A DNA stretch of 64,000 nucleotides from Intoshia linei (Eukaryota > Orthonectida > Rhopaluridae). This document shows, piece after piece, positions 1-10,891 of the stretch. The stretch spans positions 1 through 64,000 of the forward strand of contig LWCA01000043.1 in the NCBI GenBank assembly GCA_001642005.1, written 5' to 3'. The notes under the pieces are model-generated. The model saw only the letters and a list, made by a program, of their open reading frames with translations. It was not told where the DNA came from and made no database searches. Each line of letters starts with the position of its first letter. Position 1 is the stretch's first letter. A program made the translations under genes and the position numbers.

Positions 1-6
1 ATCTAG

Positions 7-115
7 AATGGGGTGTTGCAAAGATGCCGATTCGAGTTGCGCTCATCATTTTAAACATTCTTTTGAAAATCGTATAGAAAAACTTAAACGTAACTTTTAC
101 AAAAACAACATTGTG
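7..115 (+). CDS. possible internal or first exon of an unknown gene (left edge)
   Basis: An open stretch starts right after a CTAG acceptor-like sequence at the window edge and ends at a consensus GTAAGT donor at 116. Read from the ATG at 8 it gives 36 codons, Cys-rich at the start (MGCC) and then charged. The clean open frame and the strong donor support an exon; no family is recognised and no partner exon is assigned, since the rest of the gene would lie outside the window or in the repeats to the right. Confidence 0.3.
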
Positions 116-621
116 GTAAGTTGTAATGGTTTATATTTTATTGTCTCAACACCCACGCTTAACGATACATTTCAATTTTTAAAATTTGATTCTAGCTCGA
201 TTTTTGTGGTTTTTCTCGACGTTCAAATTTCCGTCATTTGAAATGGTATTTTGAAAACGTCTAAATATTATTGCATAAATTCTATTAAGTTTTATTACTG
301 CTATTTTTGAAGAATAGATCCGTTTCGTCACAACTAAAGATGTTTTATTCATCAGACATAAACATTTTATTGACGAGTGCACTTTTAAAATCAATGATCA
401 AATATTTGTTCAGTTTTGGAATTATCAACAATTTTGTAAGATGAATATGTTTTGATAAAAACATTTGCAACCATTCATTTGAAGCCTTAAAATTATCCAC
501 ATTGCATTAGTCGGCTAATTGTAAAGCTTTATACTGTAATACGTCACCATTAATGGTTATATTCCTGGTTCTTTGCCTTTGAAACCTTTCGTATAATATC
601 GAATCAATTTGGTGTGTTTTT

Positions 622-906
622 TTAAGGTTTTCTCTTTTGGCTCACATTTTCATTATCATTCAAAATACGTTCACGATTTGATAATAATTTATTCACGAAG
701 CCTAAAAATAAATAAAATTACAGCTAAAGAGTATATTAACGATTATTATACAAATATTAATTACATAATTAACTTAAAGATACATTGTGTTTTAAAACGA
801 GAAAAAGTTGTGTACTACGTTTGTCTTCATCAAACAAACGAATTAGTTCTTTCTTTGTAGATGCAGCTAAATCTTTTCTTCTTTTAATTAAATTTTCTTT
901 GTTCAT
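622..906 (-). CDS. two-exon microprotein, 55 aa, function unknown
   Basis: Exon 1 (906-819) starts MNKENLIKRR and ends in phase 1 at a GTAGTA donor. Exon 2 (701-622) follows a TTTATTTTTAG acceptor, restores the frame and ends QKRKP then TAA. The product is 55 residues, very rich in Lys, Arg, Glu and Asp, predicted helical, with no signal peptide or membrane segment. The matching phases and good splice signals argue for a real gene although it is far below the usual length cutoff. I do not recognise a family; a small subunit of a nuclear or ribosomal complex would fit the composition, but that is a guess. Confidence 0.5.
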
Positions 907-3703
907 GTTGCAAAAATAAAAAACTTTCGAAAAGCACGTTTTGTATGTTACAGGCAATTTTCAATTTTTGATTTTATGTTTATTTTTGAAGGTTTGTATT
1001 GTTATCGTTAATTTAAGAATTTAAGTTAAGAATCATTTAATTTAATTGATTTTTAAAGCTTGTTTATTTAGATACAGACCCCAGTTAAAACTGAAATATT
1101 AACATTAATTATTTACCTACAAACCTGTTTTTTTTGAACAAATGATTCTCATTTCTAATTACAGTGCGCGACACCTATTAGGAGGATGTAAATAAATACG
1201 CATCTAAATAAAAATTAAAATGTTGTATTGTGAAAATGTATCAATATTATGCATATTATTGCAACGCAAAAGTTAAAATTTTAAATTTAACGTTAAAGGC
1301 TTTACGTGTGATTTCAGGAGGTGGCCTATAATTTGAATTATTTTTAACAATAAATACCACAAAAAAACTAATAGTATTTCATATACATTCACAAAATGAA
1401 TCCAGAATTCAAAATCTTAATAAACCTCACCCTAATATTTGGTAAAAAAATATTCTGAAAATTCTTTTTCAAGTGTTTGGCTACAAAAAATGTTAAAAAA
1501 CCCTCCCATTTAAGTTTGGTAAAAAATAAACATTCATTAGAATAACATAATTTGAATATTCAAATAAACAAAGTTATTAAATTTATAAATAAACACAGTG
1601 CATTCACCATTTCTGGAATAGTAATAAATATAATCTATTGATGTTAACTAAAATTCAAGACAGCCAATTTCATTATGTTTGTAAAAGAATTTTTTAAGAA
1701 TCGTGGTTTTATGTAAGTTTATAAACCGGTAGAACTGATTGCTAATTTAGTGAAAATTAACTTATTGTATGAAACTTACAAATATCACGATTTTCGGTAT
1801 AACAAATATGGTATTATTAAAAATATTTCATCAAAAGAAATTCCGTATCTCAAAATAAATATTTAATTTTCATCCGTTTCATTATTCAATTTTATGAAAC
1901 TATTAACTAATTGGTTTTTGTAATTCCATTGTAATGTCAAGAACTTGTCAAAATTTGATCAGATAAACAAAACCATATAAATAATTGATTAACTAAACAA
2001 TATGTTCTCCAACAATATTTGTAAAATCTTTGATAGAAACCTATCTTAACTTATATAATATGGTACGCGATTTTTGTTTGTTTGTGTGTTTCACTTTATT
2101 GAAATAATTACTAGTCTTAAAATTTTATAAATTCCACATTTCAATTACAGTTTTTTCCGGGTTATAAATAGATAAATTTCAACCTCCCAAACTCACATCT
2201 TACGGGTCAAAAACCCCAATTGTGCCTCTTTTTGAAAATCAAACGAGTTGAAGAATTTAAAAAAATTTAAAAGATTTACTATTCGTCAAGAATTTTTTCA
2301 TTGACTTTACTGTACTCTTTACATAAATTCTGGATAGTTTTTAAAATCATCAACATTCTCATAAATGGAAACCTTAAAAAAAATAATTTCACAATTAAAA
2401 CCCCACATTACCATTTTTCTTTATAATAAAAACAGCCTTATAATTAAAAAAAAGTACAGATAGTACAGTTGTATCCTGTTAACATACACAATAAATTCCA
2501 ATCTAAATAAGTGACGCTTTTACGGTCAAAAAAAAATATTAAGAATAAAAAAAATTTTTAATTAAAATAACGTTTCACAATTTTCCATATAATCGGTCCG
2601 ACCATGGGGCGCAAATTTTGGTTAACACTAAGGTTTGATTTATTTAATAATTTAAAAAATGAGACTGGTCATAGAAATTGCTTAAAAAAATAATTAAAAG
2701 AGAAATAATGGAGACTAAAATGTATAATGAAAATTAGGATATGAGGCACTTTAAAAATATTTCAATATTGATGTCTGTAAATTGACTTGACCGTATTTGC
2801 TTTCCAGATTTGATACGGACCATTTCCCAGTTTATAAATAAAAGTACTCCATGTTAATTCTGTCTTTTGTTATTTCATAATTTACATCATTAATTTTTAG
2901 AGAACGTATACGATATGGCAATGCCGTCCATGAAAGGTTATAATAAGAATCTTCATTGTAAAGGTTTCAACTGAATTTTATTTAAAATATAGTATTTCAT
3001 GGAATATTTTAAAATTAATCAATAATTTCAAGGTACAGGTTTATCGGTTTCAGAAAAAATTTTCTTGGTGTATCAACCCATACCGACCGTTAATATTTAA
3101 AAAATATTTTGTTGACTCATACGATAGTCGTCCCGCACACGGTCTACGGGGTTATAAGACTCCTGACTTTCCATTTCGCAGGTTATCGCATATCGGCTAT
3201 CTTATCAAGTTTTTTAAATAAAAATTTACCATTTAAGAAATATTAAAATGTCGAGTAATTAAAAATGTATATAATGTAAAATTTGTATAATTAGAAGCAT
3301 GAAAGCACTACGCCAAAATTCAAATGAATCTATAAAATTACCAAATAAAAAGTTTTTTATGTCGACAATAATATTTTCATTGGCAATGATTTTAATTTTT
3401 ACGTTCATTTGCTTATTTGGTAATTCACAATTTATAATAATGTTAATATTGTAATGTATAGTAGCAAGTTTCATGCAAAATAGTGACAATTCTATACAAA
3501 ATAACCTTCTCTCGACTACATTTAGCACAATCAATTATAATAATGCTAAAAACGTTACACAGGACTGTTCCATCAGTGGTTTTGTTGAAATGTGGTCATC
3601 TGTTTTATAGATTTTAAAATGCAAAAAGCTCATTAAAGTGCAAGTTGAAGCTCCATTTAATAATTTATTAATTTATGGTAAATTCAATTCAATTCCATCT
3701 CAT
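907..3703. other. non-coding stretch, AT-rich, one dispersed repeat
   Basis: Apart from the R1 repeat copy listed separately I see no gene here. Open frames are short, biased to Lys, Asn, Ile and Phe, and lack splice signals in phase. Confidence 0.6.
2057..2530 (+). repeat. dispersed repeat R1, near full-length copy
   Basis: Starts near TATATAATATGGTACGC and ends at the block AATAAGTGACGCTTTTACGG. The same ordered blocks (GTCCACATTTCAATTACAG, TCACATCTTACGGG, AAAATCAAACGAGTT, the terminal AAGTGACG..ACGGTC) recur at 63236-63620 and 60360-60750 on the plus strand, at 51168-51595 on the minus strand, and as 3' parts near 20690-20870 and 53395-53815. No coding capacity is visible, so it is a non-autonomous element of unknown class. 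Confidence 0.75.
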
Positions 3704-4057
3704 TCAATCTACCATGTTGATCAAATATTTGTTATGGTGGGCTGTATAAAGCATGGGTCCTATGATGTCAATTTGCCAAAGATCGTTGAACTTAGTAATT
3801 TGAACTGGTTTCATCGGTGAATTCCTTCCATGATTTCTGATCTTTGGAGAACTACATTTATTACACTTCAAAAGGTATTCTTGAATTAGTTTCATTAAGT
3901 ATTGCGTTGCTTCATTATGCGTTGGAAAGTGGCTAATGCATTCGTAAGACCCATTGGCATTACCTTAAATTGGAATACTTTTGATCCTTAACCGCATGAA
4001 AATGCTGTTTTATGACCATCCTTTTGTAGAATCGGTACTTGCCAATATTTGGATTTA
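3704..4057 (-). mobile_element. decayed Ty3/gypsy pol fragment (RT joined to integrase)
   Basis: Reading the minus strand from 4057, a reverse-transcriptase block is clear (motif KYWQVPI, then KTAF, then MPMGLTNALATFQR), interrupted by an in-frame stop. After further stops, another frame carries the integrase zinc-finger end (CNKC) and core start (DLWQIDIIGP, then KYLINMVD). The part of pol between RT and integrase is missing, so this is an internally deleted, dead copy. Family assignment rests on these motifs. Confidence 0.8.
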
Positions 4058-4434
4058 AAGTCTAATGTTGTAAATATTGTTTTCATTGTTTTTTTTTACA
4101 CTGGACTCTGATTGGAGTAAAAACGATATTACTTAGTTTTCAACAATTTTATCCATTATACATTGATTATAATCTACTTAAGTATACTTTATATAATTGA
4201 CATTGATAAGATCATTAATTGGTAAAACTTAAACGCAAATATAAATGTTAATAATCTGGATTATGGCCCGAATTTGATTAGAAGTAAATAAGGTCCTAGA
4301 CAATTTGACGGTCAATATCGGTCAAAATTTGTTGTTTTTTTTATATTGTTGACGAACCTTTTATGTTCAAAGTTACATGTTAGACTTAATCAAAGTGAAG
4401 TTGACGAATCAATTGACTCTTTTAAAAGATAAAA

Positions 4435-6085
4435 ATGGAATTCATTTTATCTTGTATCGGTTATGCCGTTAGTTTTGGTAATGTGTGGAGGTTCCCATAT
4501 CTGTGTTACAAACACGGTGGAGCGATTTTTTTGATACCTTACTCTATAATGCTCATTTTAATTGGAATTCCCATTTTTTGCCTAGAATTGATTATTGGAC
4601 AGTTTACCAGTCGCGGGCCAATAAATTGCTTTAAACATACGCCTATTCTAAAAAGCATTGGGCTTAGTATGGTGATAGTTTCTGTATTAATTGCGCTGTA
4701 TTATAATATAATCATCGGGTGGGCTGCTCTCTATTTAGCAAAGTCTTTGATAAGTGTTTTGCCGTGGAGCAGCTGCGTGGTGGGTTTCAAAAATATACGA
4801 ATGGAACATGCTATAATGGGAAAATTTTAGTTGGGTTGTCCAATGCAACTCTTGCTATGCAAAATGGAATAAAACCCAAATTACCGGCAGAAGGATACTT
4901 TTTGAATGAGGTATTAGGCATATCAAAATCAAATCATTTGTTCGATTTCGTTGAAATAAAATGGCAAGTTGCGCTGTCTCTATTCATCATGTGGGTCATT
5001 ATATTTTTTTCAATGTGCAGAGGAATTTAATCTTCAAGTAAGGTGGTTTATTTTATGGCTTTATTTCCCTATTTAATGCTCATAATTCTATTTATTAGGG
5101 CCGTAACATTAGAGGGTGCATCAGAGGGTATCCGCTTTTATTTATTAAATGTTAAATGGGAGGCCTTATTAACTGAGCCATTTGAAAGGATGCTGCAGTA
5201 CAAATATTTTTCTCACTGCCTGCCGGTATAGGAGGGTTAATAACGTTGGGTTCGTATAATGAATTCAACAACAATGTGTTGAGAGATGCTTTATTAATCC
5301 CTATAACCAATTGCTTAACCAGTTTTTTTGTGGGCTTTGTCATTTTCGGGTTTTTGGGATTCTTAGCCGGACAATTAAACACAAGTGTCGATGAAGGTGT
5401 GGCTGGAGGTGTAGGTTTAGCGTTTATAGTTTATCTTGCGACTATATCTTATATGAAATTATCTCCATTATAGAGTGTAATGTTTTTTACAATGTTAATA
5501 ACTTTAGGATTGGATTCGGAATTTACACTCATTGAAACGGTCACGACGGCCATATTTGACAATTTTCCAAAACTCAAAAAAAGGAAATGGTTAACTTTTC
5601 TTGTTGCGTGTTCAATTATTTTCATTCTTGCTCTCCCAATGTGCACAAATGGTGGTGTTAGGTTCCTTGATATACTTGATGTTTATTCAGCTTCATTTAA
5701 TGTTTTTATTATTGCAATATTGGAATGCGTCATGATATCGTATTGGTATGGACTCAAAAATATAAAAAATGACATCTCCGACATGATTGGTACTGAAAGA
5801 TTTCTTTTTCCAGTTTGAGCCGCTTGTTGGAGTTTCCTTACTCCAGTAACAATTATATTTATTTTAGTCTTTAACTGTATCGACTACACAAGCTTATATT
5901 CTAATGACAATAAATATTTGGTTTGGTCCGATATTTTTGGCTGGTCAATTACAATTATATCTCTATTGCCAATAATTGTTGTAGCTTTATATCAAATTTT
6001 CAAGGAGATATCAACAGACACAGGTTTTTTGGGTGCCATCATAAAAGCCAAAAATGCGAATTACCCTATACGATCAAAAAAATAA
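4435..6085 (+). pseudogene. intronless, broken copy of an SLC6 Na+/Cl- neurotransmitter transporter
   Basis: Almost the whole SLC6 fold can be followed in order: TM1 motif GNVWRFPYLCYKHGG, then GQFTSRGP, LYYNIIIGW, a glycosylated extracellular loop, KVVYF and [17 protein letters not shown], the TM8 stretch TLGLDSEF, and the final helices. It is not functional: the frame changes near 4785 and near 5190, and in-frame stops lie at 5028-5030, 5471-5473 (a conserved Trp codon turned TAG) and 5816-5818. No introns interrupt it, whereas the window's intact genes are cut every 50-200 nt, so a retrocopy is the simplest explanation; no poly(A) tract or target duplication is visible. The 5' end is unclear. 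In the family these proteins import neurotransmitters or amino acids with sodium. Confidence 0.88.
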
Positions 6086-8140
6086 AGGCATTATATATTT
6101 ATATTATTTGTATATTTTAAATAAACATGTAATATTCAATTTTAACGAATTATTCAGTTATTCCATTTCATTTATATTGTAGTATACATTGATTATGTAG
6201 TCAGTGGTTCTCAACTTTTTAACATTAAAAACTTTTATATTTTCCAAATTATGAAAATTATCATAAACTTATAAAAAATTAACGGCCATAAACACCAAAT
6301 TACCCAATAGTTTAAATAATGAAAAAACTAATAGTCCTAAAATTTAAAACAATATTACATTTAATAAAACTTTGTCCAGTTAACCTATTCAAAAATTTTT
6401 AATGTCATAGTTAATCTTTCACGATCAGAAAAGCAATTTACTATATCGCAGTGTTAGAGTTATAATGTTCTATCTGCATAAACATAGTTTTTCATAAATC
6501 GACTTTAAAATTTAAAAGTACTATATTGCCTAAAATATAATTTTTATGTTGAAATTTAATTATACTATTGAGTTTTTTAATATTTGTTAAAGTATATCGA
6601 AAAATTTCGTACAATAAAAATAATAACATTAGGGTTTTTCAGAACTTAAATTTCACTAATAGAACAATCTGTATAACTATTTGATTTGGAAAAAATGCAA
6701 ATAGAACATTATTCTATAGAAATTATTAACATTTAACATTTTTATCATCAAAATTAATTTTTATCAATTTATATTTAAATTATAGAATTCTTTACTCATT
6801 GTCCATTTTGATTAACATAGTTTTAATATATTTCTTTTTAGAATCTAAGGTTATTTTTAATAAGAATTTGATAATTTTGTAAGGAATTATCAAGTCGAGA
6901 TATAGTAATTGAACCAGTAAATGTTCGTTATATAATATAATAATACGTTTTCAAGCTTATTTTTTTTGGTAAAAATGTAAAAGATATGATTTAAAACATT
7001 TTTCATAACAAACCTCATTTTTGACAAAAATGCAGATAGAACATTATAACAGAATTAATATTTTTTAATATTAACAAACACTGCGATATACTATTTTTAT
7101 AGAAATTATTTTAAAATATGAAATAATTAACGGTCTAAGAATATAAAAATGATTATTCTGATACAGCTTATTCCATTTGATATTTGTACAAAATTTCAAC
7201 CCTAGAAATCAAAGTAAATTAAATTTAATGGGAATTCATCGACCTCGATTAGCGTGGCATGACGGAACATCTGTGCAATATATTCTTGTGGCTTAGTTAT
7301 GTGTCTAGTTAACCCTATAGAGAATGTACTTTGTGTGAATACGTTTATTATCCAGTATTGGTCAATTGAATTTGGTGATAAATTATTTATAAATTGAAAC
7401 AATCTAGTCACCTGCAAAATCATATTTAAGGCCTCAAAAAATGTTTTTATAAATGAAATAAATGTAAAGGTTTTTATGTGAAACCCTTCTATCTAGAATT
7501 GGCGGAGATGGTATTTAAAAGGGCTAATGAGAAAATATACCACTTAAAATCTAATTAAATGTTGGAACAAGTTTGATTAGAATCCATAAAATGAGATTCA
7601 TTTATGATTTTTATTAATATAATACATTGTACAATAAGGTGTCTCAAAAAAAAATGAAAGATTATATTTTAGAATATCCTTAAGTATATTAGTTATCAAG
7701 TAGAAAAAAATGATAATTCCAAAATATTAATTCATTCCAACCAATATTGAAGATAGGTTGGGAATATATTTTCCAAATAAAAAAAAAAAACAACTAAAGT
7801 GCTTTTTTGACTGTGAAGTCACTTTATCAGATTCTTTTCTATCTATTTAACTAAAAAAACTGAAACAAACAAAACATTTATTTATATAATTGGAAATTGA
7901 CATAAATAATATACATAAATTTGCTCAACTTTTAACGTATAACATAATGTAAACAAGTTGTTCTAAATTGTTAAATATAAGCATTTTATACCAACTTTAC
8001 CTTGAAAATCGGTACTTTTTTTGGTACATTTACTTTGACTTTTCATGAATTTAAATTTACGTTGTAAAAATGGTATTTGATACTTATATCTAAAATATAA
8101 ATGATTAATAAAAATTTCATGTACTTGAATTTTTTTTCAA
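6086..8140. other. AT-rich non-coding stretch with a hAT-type terminus and an orphan ORF
   Basis: At 6201 the sequence CAGTGGTTCTCAACTTTTT matches a hAT transposon terminal inverted repeat; no partner end was found. A block near 7140-7205 (ATACAGCTTATTCCATTTGAT) is shared with 53893-53945 and is therefore repetitive. The ORF at 7202-7423 is listed separately. Nothing else is supported. Confidence 0.55.
7202..7423 (-). other. orphan ORF, 73 aa, unusually high-complexity for its surroundings
   Basis: This frame has balanced composition (Gly, Thr, His, Arg, Gln, Val, Glu, Asp) where neighbouring spurious ORFs are Lys/Asn/Ile-rich, and the local DNA is visibly less AT-rich. It ends in TAG at 7202; a CAG just before VTRLF could be a 3' splice site. 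No family is recognised. It may be the remnant of a captured or foreign gene, like the block in the OPA1 intron; I cannot decide. Confidence 0.25.
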
Positions 8141-10786
8141 TTAATTTCCAATCGATAGAAAATTGGTGAACAGGTTTTTGTTTATATATTCTAAACTAAT
8201 ATAAAACTGTAAAATTTTAAAATACCTCTTGATTAGTCTGTAATTTTTGATAGGGTTCCATTTTCTAGTCTGAACAATCACAGATTGAACCCTATTTAAT
8301 AAAATTATTTTTTGATATAAATTTTTCAACTAAATTCAATGCAATCGTATAATAAGTATTAAAATGCAGTGTAGATGAGTTACCGTATTAACACTATATG
8401 TGTATTTTTTTACTGAACAAAATGGAATTGAAATAAACCATTCCATAACTCAATGGAAAAAATATTCCCATTTATTTAATCTACATAATCTGTTTGCTAA
8501 TACAAATTATGTTATACAATCCGTGAAAAATGTGTGCAACATTTTCGAGTCCCAAGATTCTAATTTCGCGCGAAGTAGAAACGTGCCTGAAAATAATCTA
8601 GTAAAGGTGTCGTGACAAATATTTTGAGAAACAACGCTTAATACATAATACAATTATTAAATTTTAACAAAATATGCCAGTATTATACGCGGAATATTAA
8701 TAAATACATACCAATGATTCTTACATTGTTCAATACTTCTAGTTTTGACTTTTAGAATGATATCATCCCAAGGCATATCAGAATAAGATACATTATTACC
8801 CTTGCATTCAGCAATAGCCTCTAAAAAATTGGTACATTCCTTTTCATTCCATTTTCCAGAATCTAAAATTAAAGATATTAATACATATATAATCTATGAA
8901 TCTATGTATAATCCAATCAATTATATTATAACTGTAAATTTTCGAATTTTGCATAGCGTCCATTTTATTCTGTACAGATCTACCATTTCGACCCATATCA
9001 ATTCCAATTTTTACCCAGTTGTTTCCATTTATCTCGTGCAGTTTTATTAATTTTTCAATTTCTTCTTTGGTAAATTGACCCTTTTTGGTGTGACCGAGAC
9101 ACATACGATGAGCAGCATTATACACTGATATTTTACGTCTATTAAGCCCCTTGCCTAAAAATAAAAATTGAATAATACACCTTTTTTATATATGTAAATT
9201 TAATAAATTGTAAATCGAAAAGTATCAATATATAACACTGTCAATAAGTTTAGTTAATTATAAATTTTCAAAAATTACACATATAAGAATAGAATTCTAT
9301 TGTATTTCGTTTCTTTATTCTATTTTTACCAGTATAGTTGAAAATGTCAAATCTATCTTGTAAATCCTTATCCTATAATTTAAAAAATTTTTAATCGATA
9401 GTTACAATTTTCAATTATTTAAGGGTCTTGGCGTTTTTAGAATCAACTTATAAATTTTTTCAATTTTATGGTAAAAATTTCTAGAAAAAATGATAAGTCT
9501 TAAATACAAAATTTTAAAGAGAACTTACTAGAATGTAAATTTTAAGGATTAAAAACTGAAAAATGAAATTGATGGTAAACATAATTATTTAAATTATAAT
9601 TTAAAAGATGGCTTTTATCAGAAAAATCATCCTAAAAACGTCTTAAAATTTTAAATTATCATTTTTGGCTAATTTTATATAAATAATTAAAAAGTGATAT
9701 TTTTAGAAGAAAAATTACACACAAACCTTCAATTTACCCTTAAAATTTAAATCATTATTTTGAATAAATTCAAAATAGTGGTTTTTAAAAGAATATGACC
9801 ATCAAACCCTCTCAACAATTGACAAACATTTTTGAAATAAAACATCGAAAATTGTAGTTGTTAAAAGAAAAATGGCTTCAAAAATTCTCAAAATATGCCA
9901 AAAGGTTACACAATGCTTATCTTTGATAGAATTTAAATGAAAAATAAAAAATTGAGGTTTTTATCTTAAAAAAACCTCAAATCCTCTAAAAATTTACTTA
10001 AAAAATAGATAAACCTTTGAAATAAAATCATATGAAAAATTAAAAATGGAGGTTTTTACCTTAAAAAAACCCCCTCAAAACGTATTTAAAAATTTGATAA
10101 GCCTTTTTTAAAATAAAATCATATGAAGAATTAAAAATTGTAGTTATTAAAAGAAAAATGACCTCAAACCCTCTGACAACTTAATTAAAAATTGTAGTTT
10201 TTAAAAAAAAAATTGTCTCAAAACTTCTCAAAATATGCCTAAAAGTTACACAATGCTTATTTTTAATAGAATTTAAATAAAAAATGAAGGTTTTTATTAT
10301 AAAAAAAACCATCAAACCTCTCAAAGTTTACTTAAAAAATTGATAAGCCTTTTTTGAAATAAAATCATATGAAAAATTAAAAATTTAGGCATTTTAAAAG
10401 AAATATGGCCCTCAAAACCTGTACTAAATATACTATAAAATTAGAATGTTTATTTTTGATAGAATTAAAATGAAAAATTGAGGTTTTTATCTTAAAAATC
10501 CCTCAAACCCTCTCAAAATTTACTTTAAAAAATTATTAAGCATTTTTTGGAATAAAATCATATGAAAAATTAAAAATAGTGGTTTTTAGAAAAAAAAACG
10601 GCTCCCCAACTTCTCAAAATTACAAATACTAAAAAATATTTAATATCTTAAATGTATTACAAGTAAATACTAAAAAAATAGACTTACTTTGCAATATAGA
10701 TCAATGTTTTTGCTGAGTTGTTTCAATTCTTCGCTTGAATATCTTCCAGAGTTAAAAGTCTCATCTTCAATAAGAGTACTTTTCAT
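8141..10786 (-). CDS. Myb/SANT-domain DNA-binding protein, TTF1/Reb1/DMTF1-like
   Basis: Exons supported by phase: 10786-10688, 9372-9330, 9154-8933, 8862-8712, 8586-8518; a likely last exon is 8141 to about 8333. The start MKSTLIEDE is followed by GRYSSEELKQL and, two exons on, by SVYNAAHRM and a Myb repeat (QFTKEEIEKLIKLHEINGNN, then MGRNGRSVQNKM). A second repeat follows (GKWNEKECTNFL, then MPWDDI, TRSIEQCKNHW). This order, a helical lead-in, a Reb1-type SVY..A/VRR linker and tandem Myb repeats, matches RNA polymerase I termination factors and DMTF1. The role is therefore probably nuclear DNA binding, inferred from family. The junctions after 8518 are not resolved, so the C-terminus is tentative. 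It is divergent from the EGF gene, 105 bp away. Confidence 0.75.
9420..10640. repeat. degenerate intronic repeat array
   Basis: Intron 1 of the Myb gene is filled with imperfect copies of a cassette containing ATAAAATCATATGAAAAATT, GATAAGCCTTTTTTGAAAT, AGGTTTTTATCTTAAAAA and CAAACCCTCTCAAAATTTAC. The ATCATATGAA block recurs near 10030, 10118, 10366 and 10556, so spacing is irregular. No coding potential. Confidence 0.7.
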
Positions 10787-10891
10787 TGTTAATAACGATA
10801 ATTATCAAAAATTAAACAATAAAGTTTGTATCCTAGTAATTTTGACTGCGCGTGATTAAAAAATTTAAGCAAATATTACAATTTATTTAAA
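10787..10891. promoter_or_regulatory. 105-bp divergent promoter region, Myb gene / EGF gene
   Basis: This is the whole space between the two opposing start codons, so both promoters and both 5' leaders must fit here unless transcription starts inside the neighbouring gene. It contains a short less AT-rich core (TTTTGACTGCGCGTGATT) in an AT-rich flank. Function is inferred only from position. Confidence 0.45.

Noticed and set aside
8400-8615. Plus-strand ORF of 71 aa
   Set aside because: It lies antisense to exon 5 and the unresolved 3' part of the Myb gene and has no recognisable features.
9420-10640. CRISPR-like regular repeats
   Set aside because: Repeat units are degenerate and unevenly spaced, in an intron of an animal gene; no CRISPR array is present.
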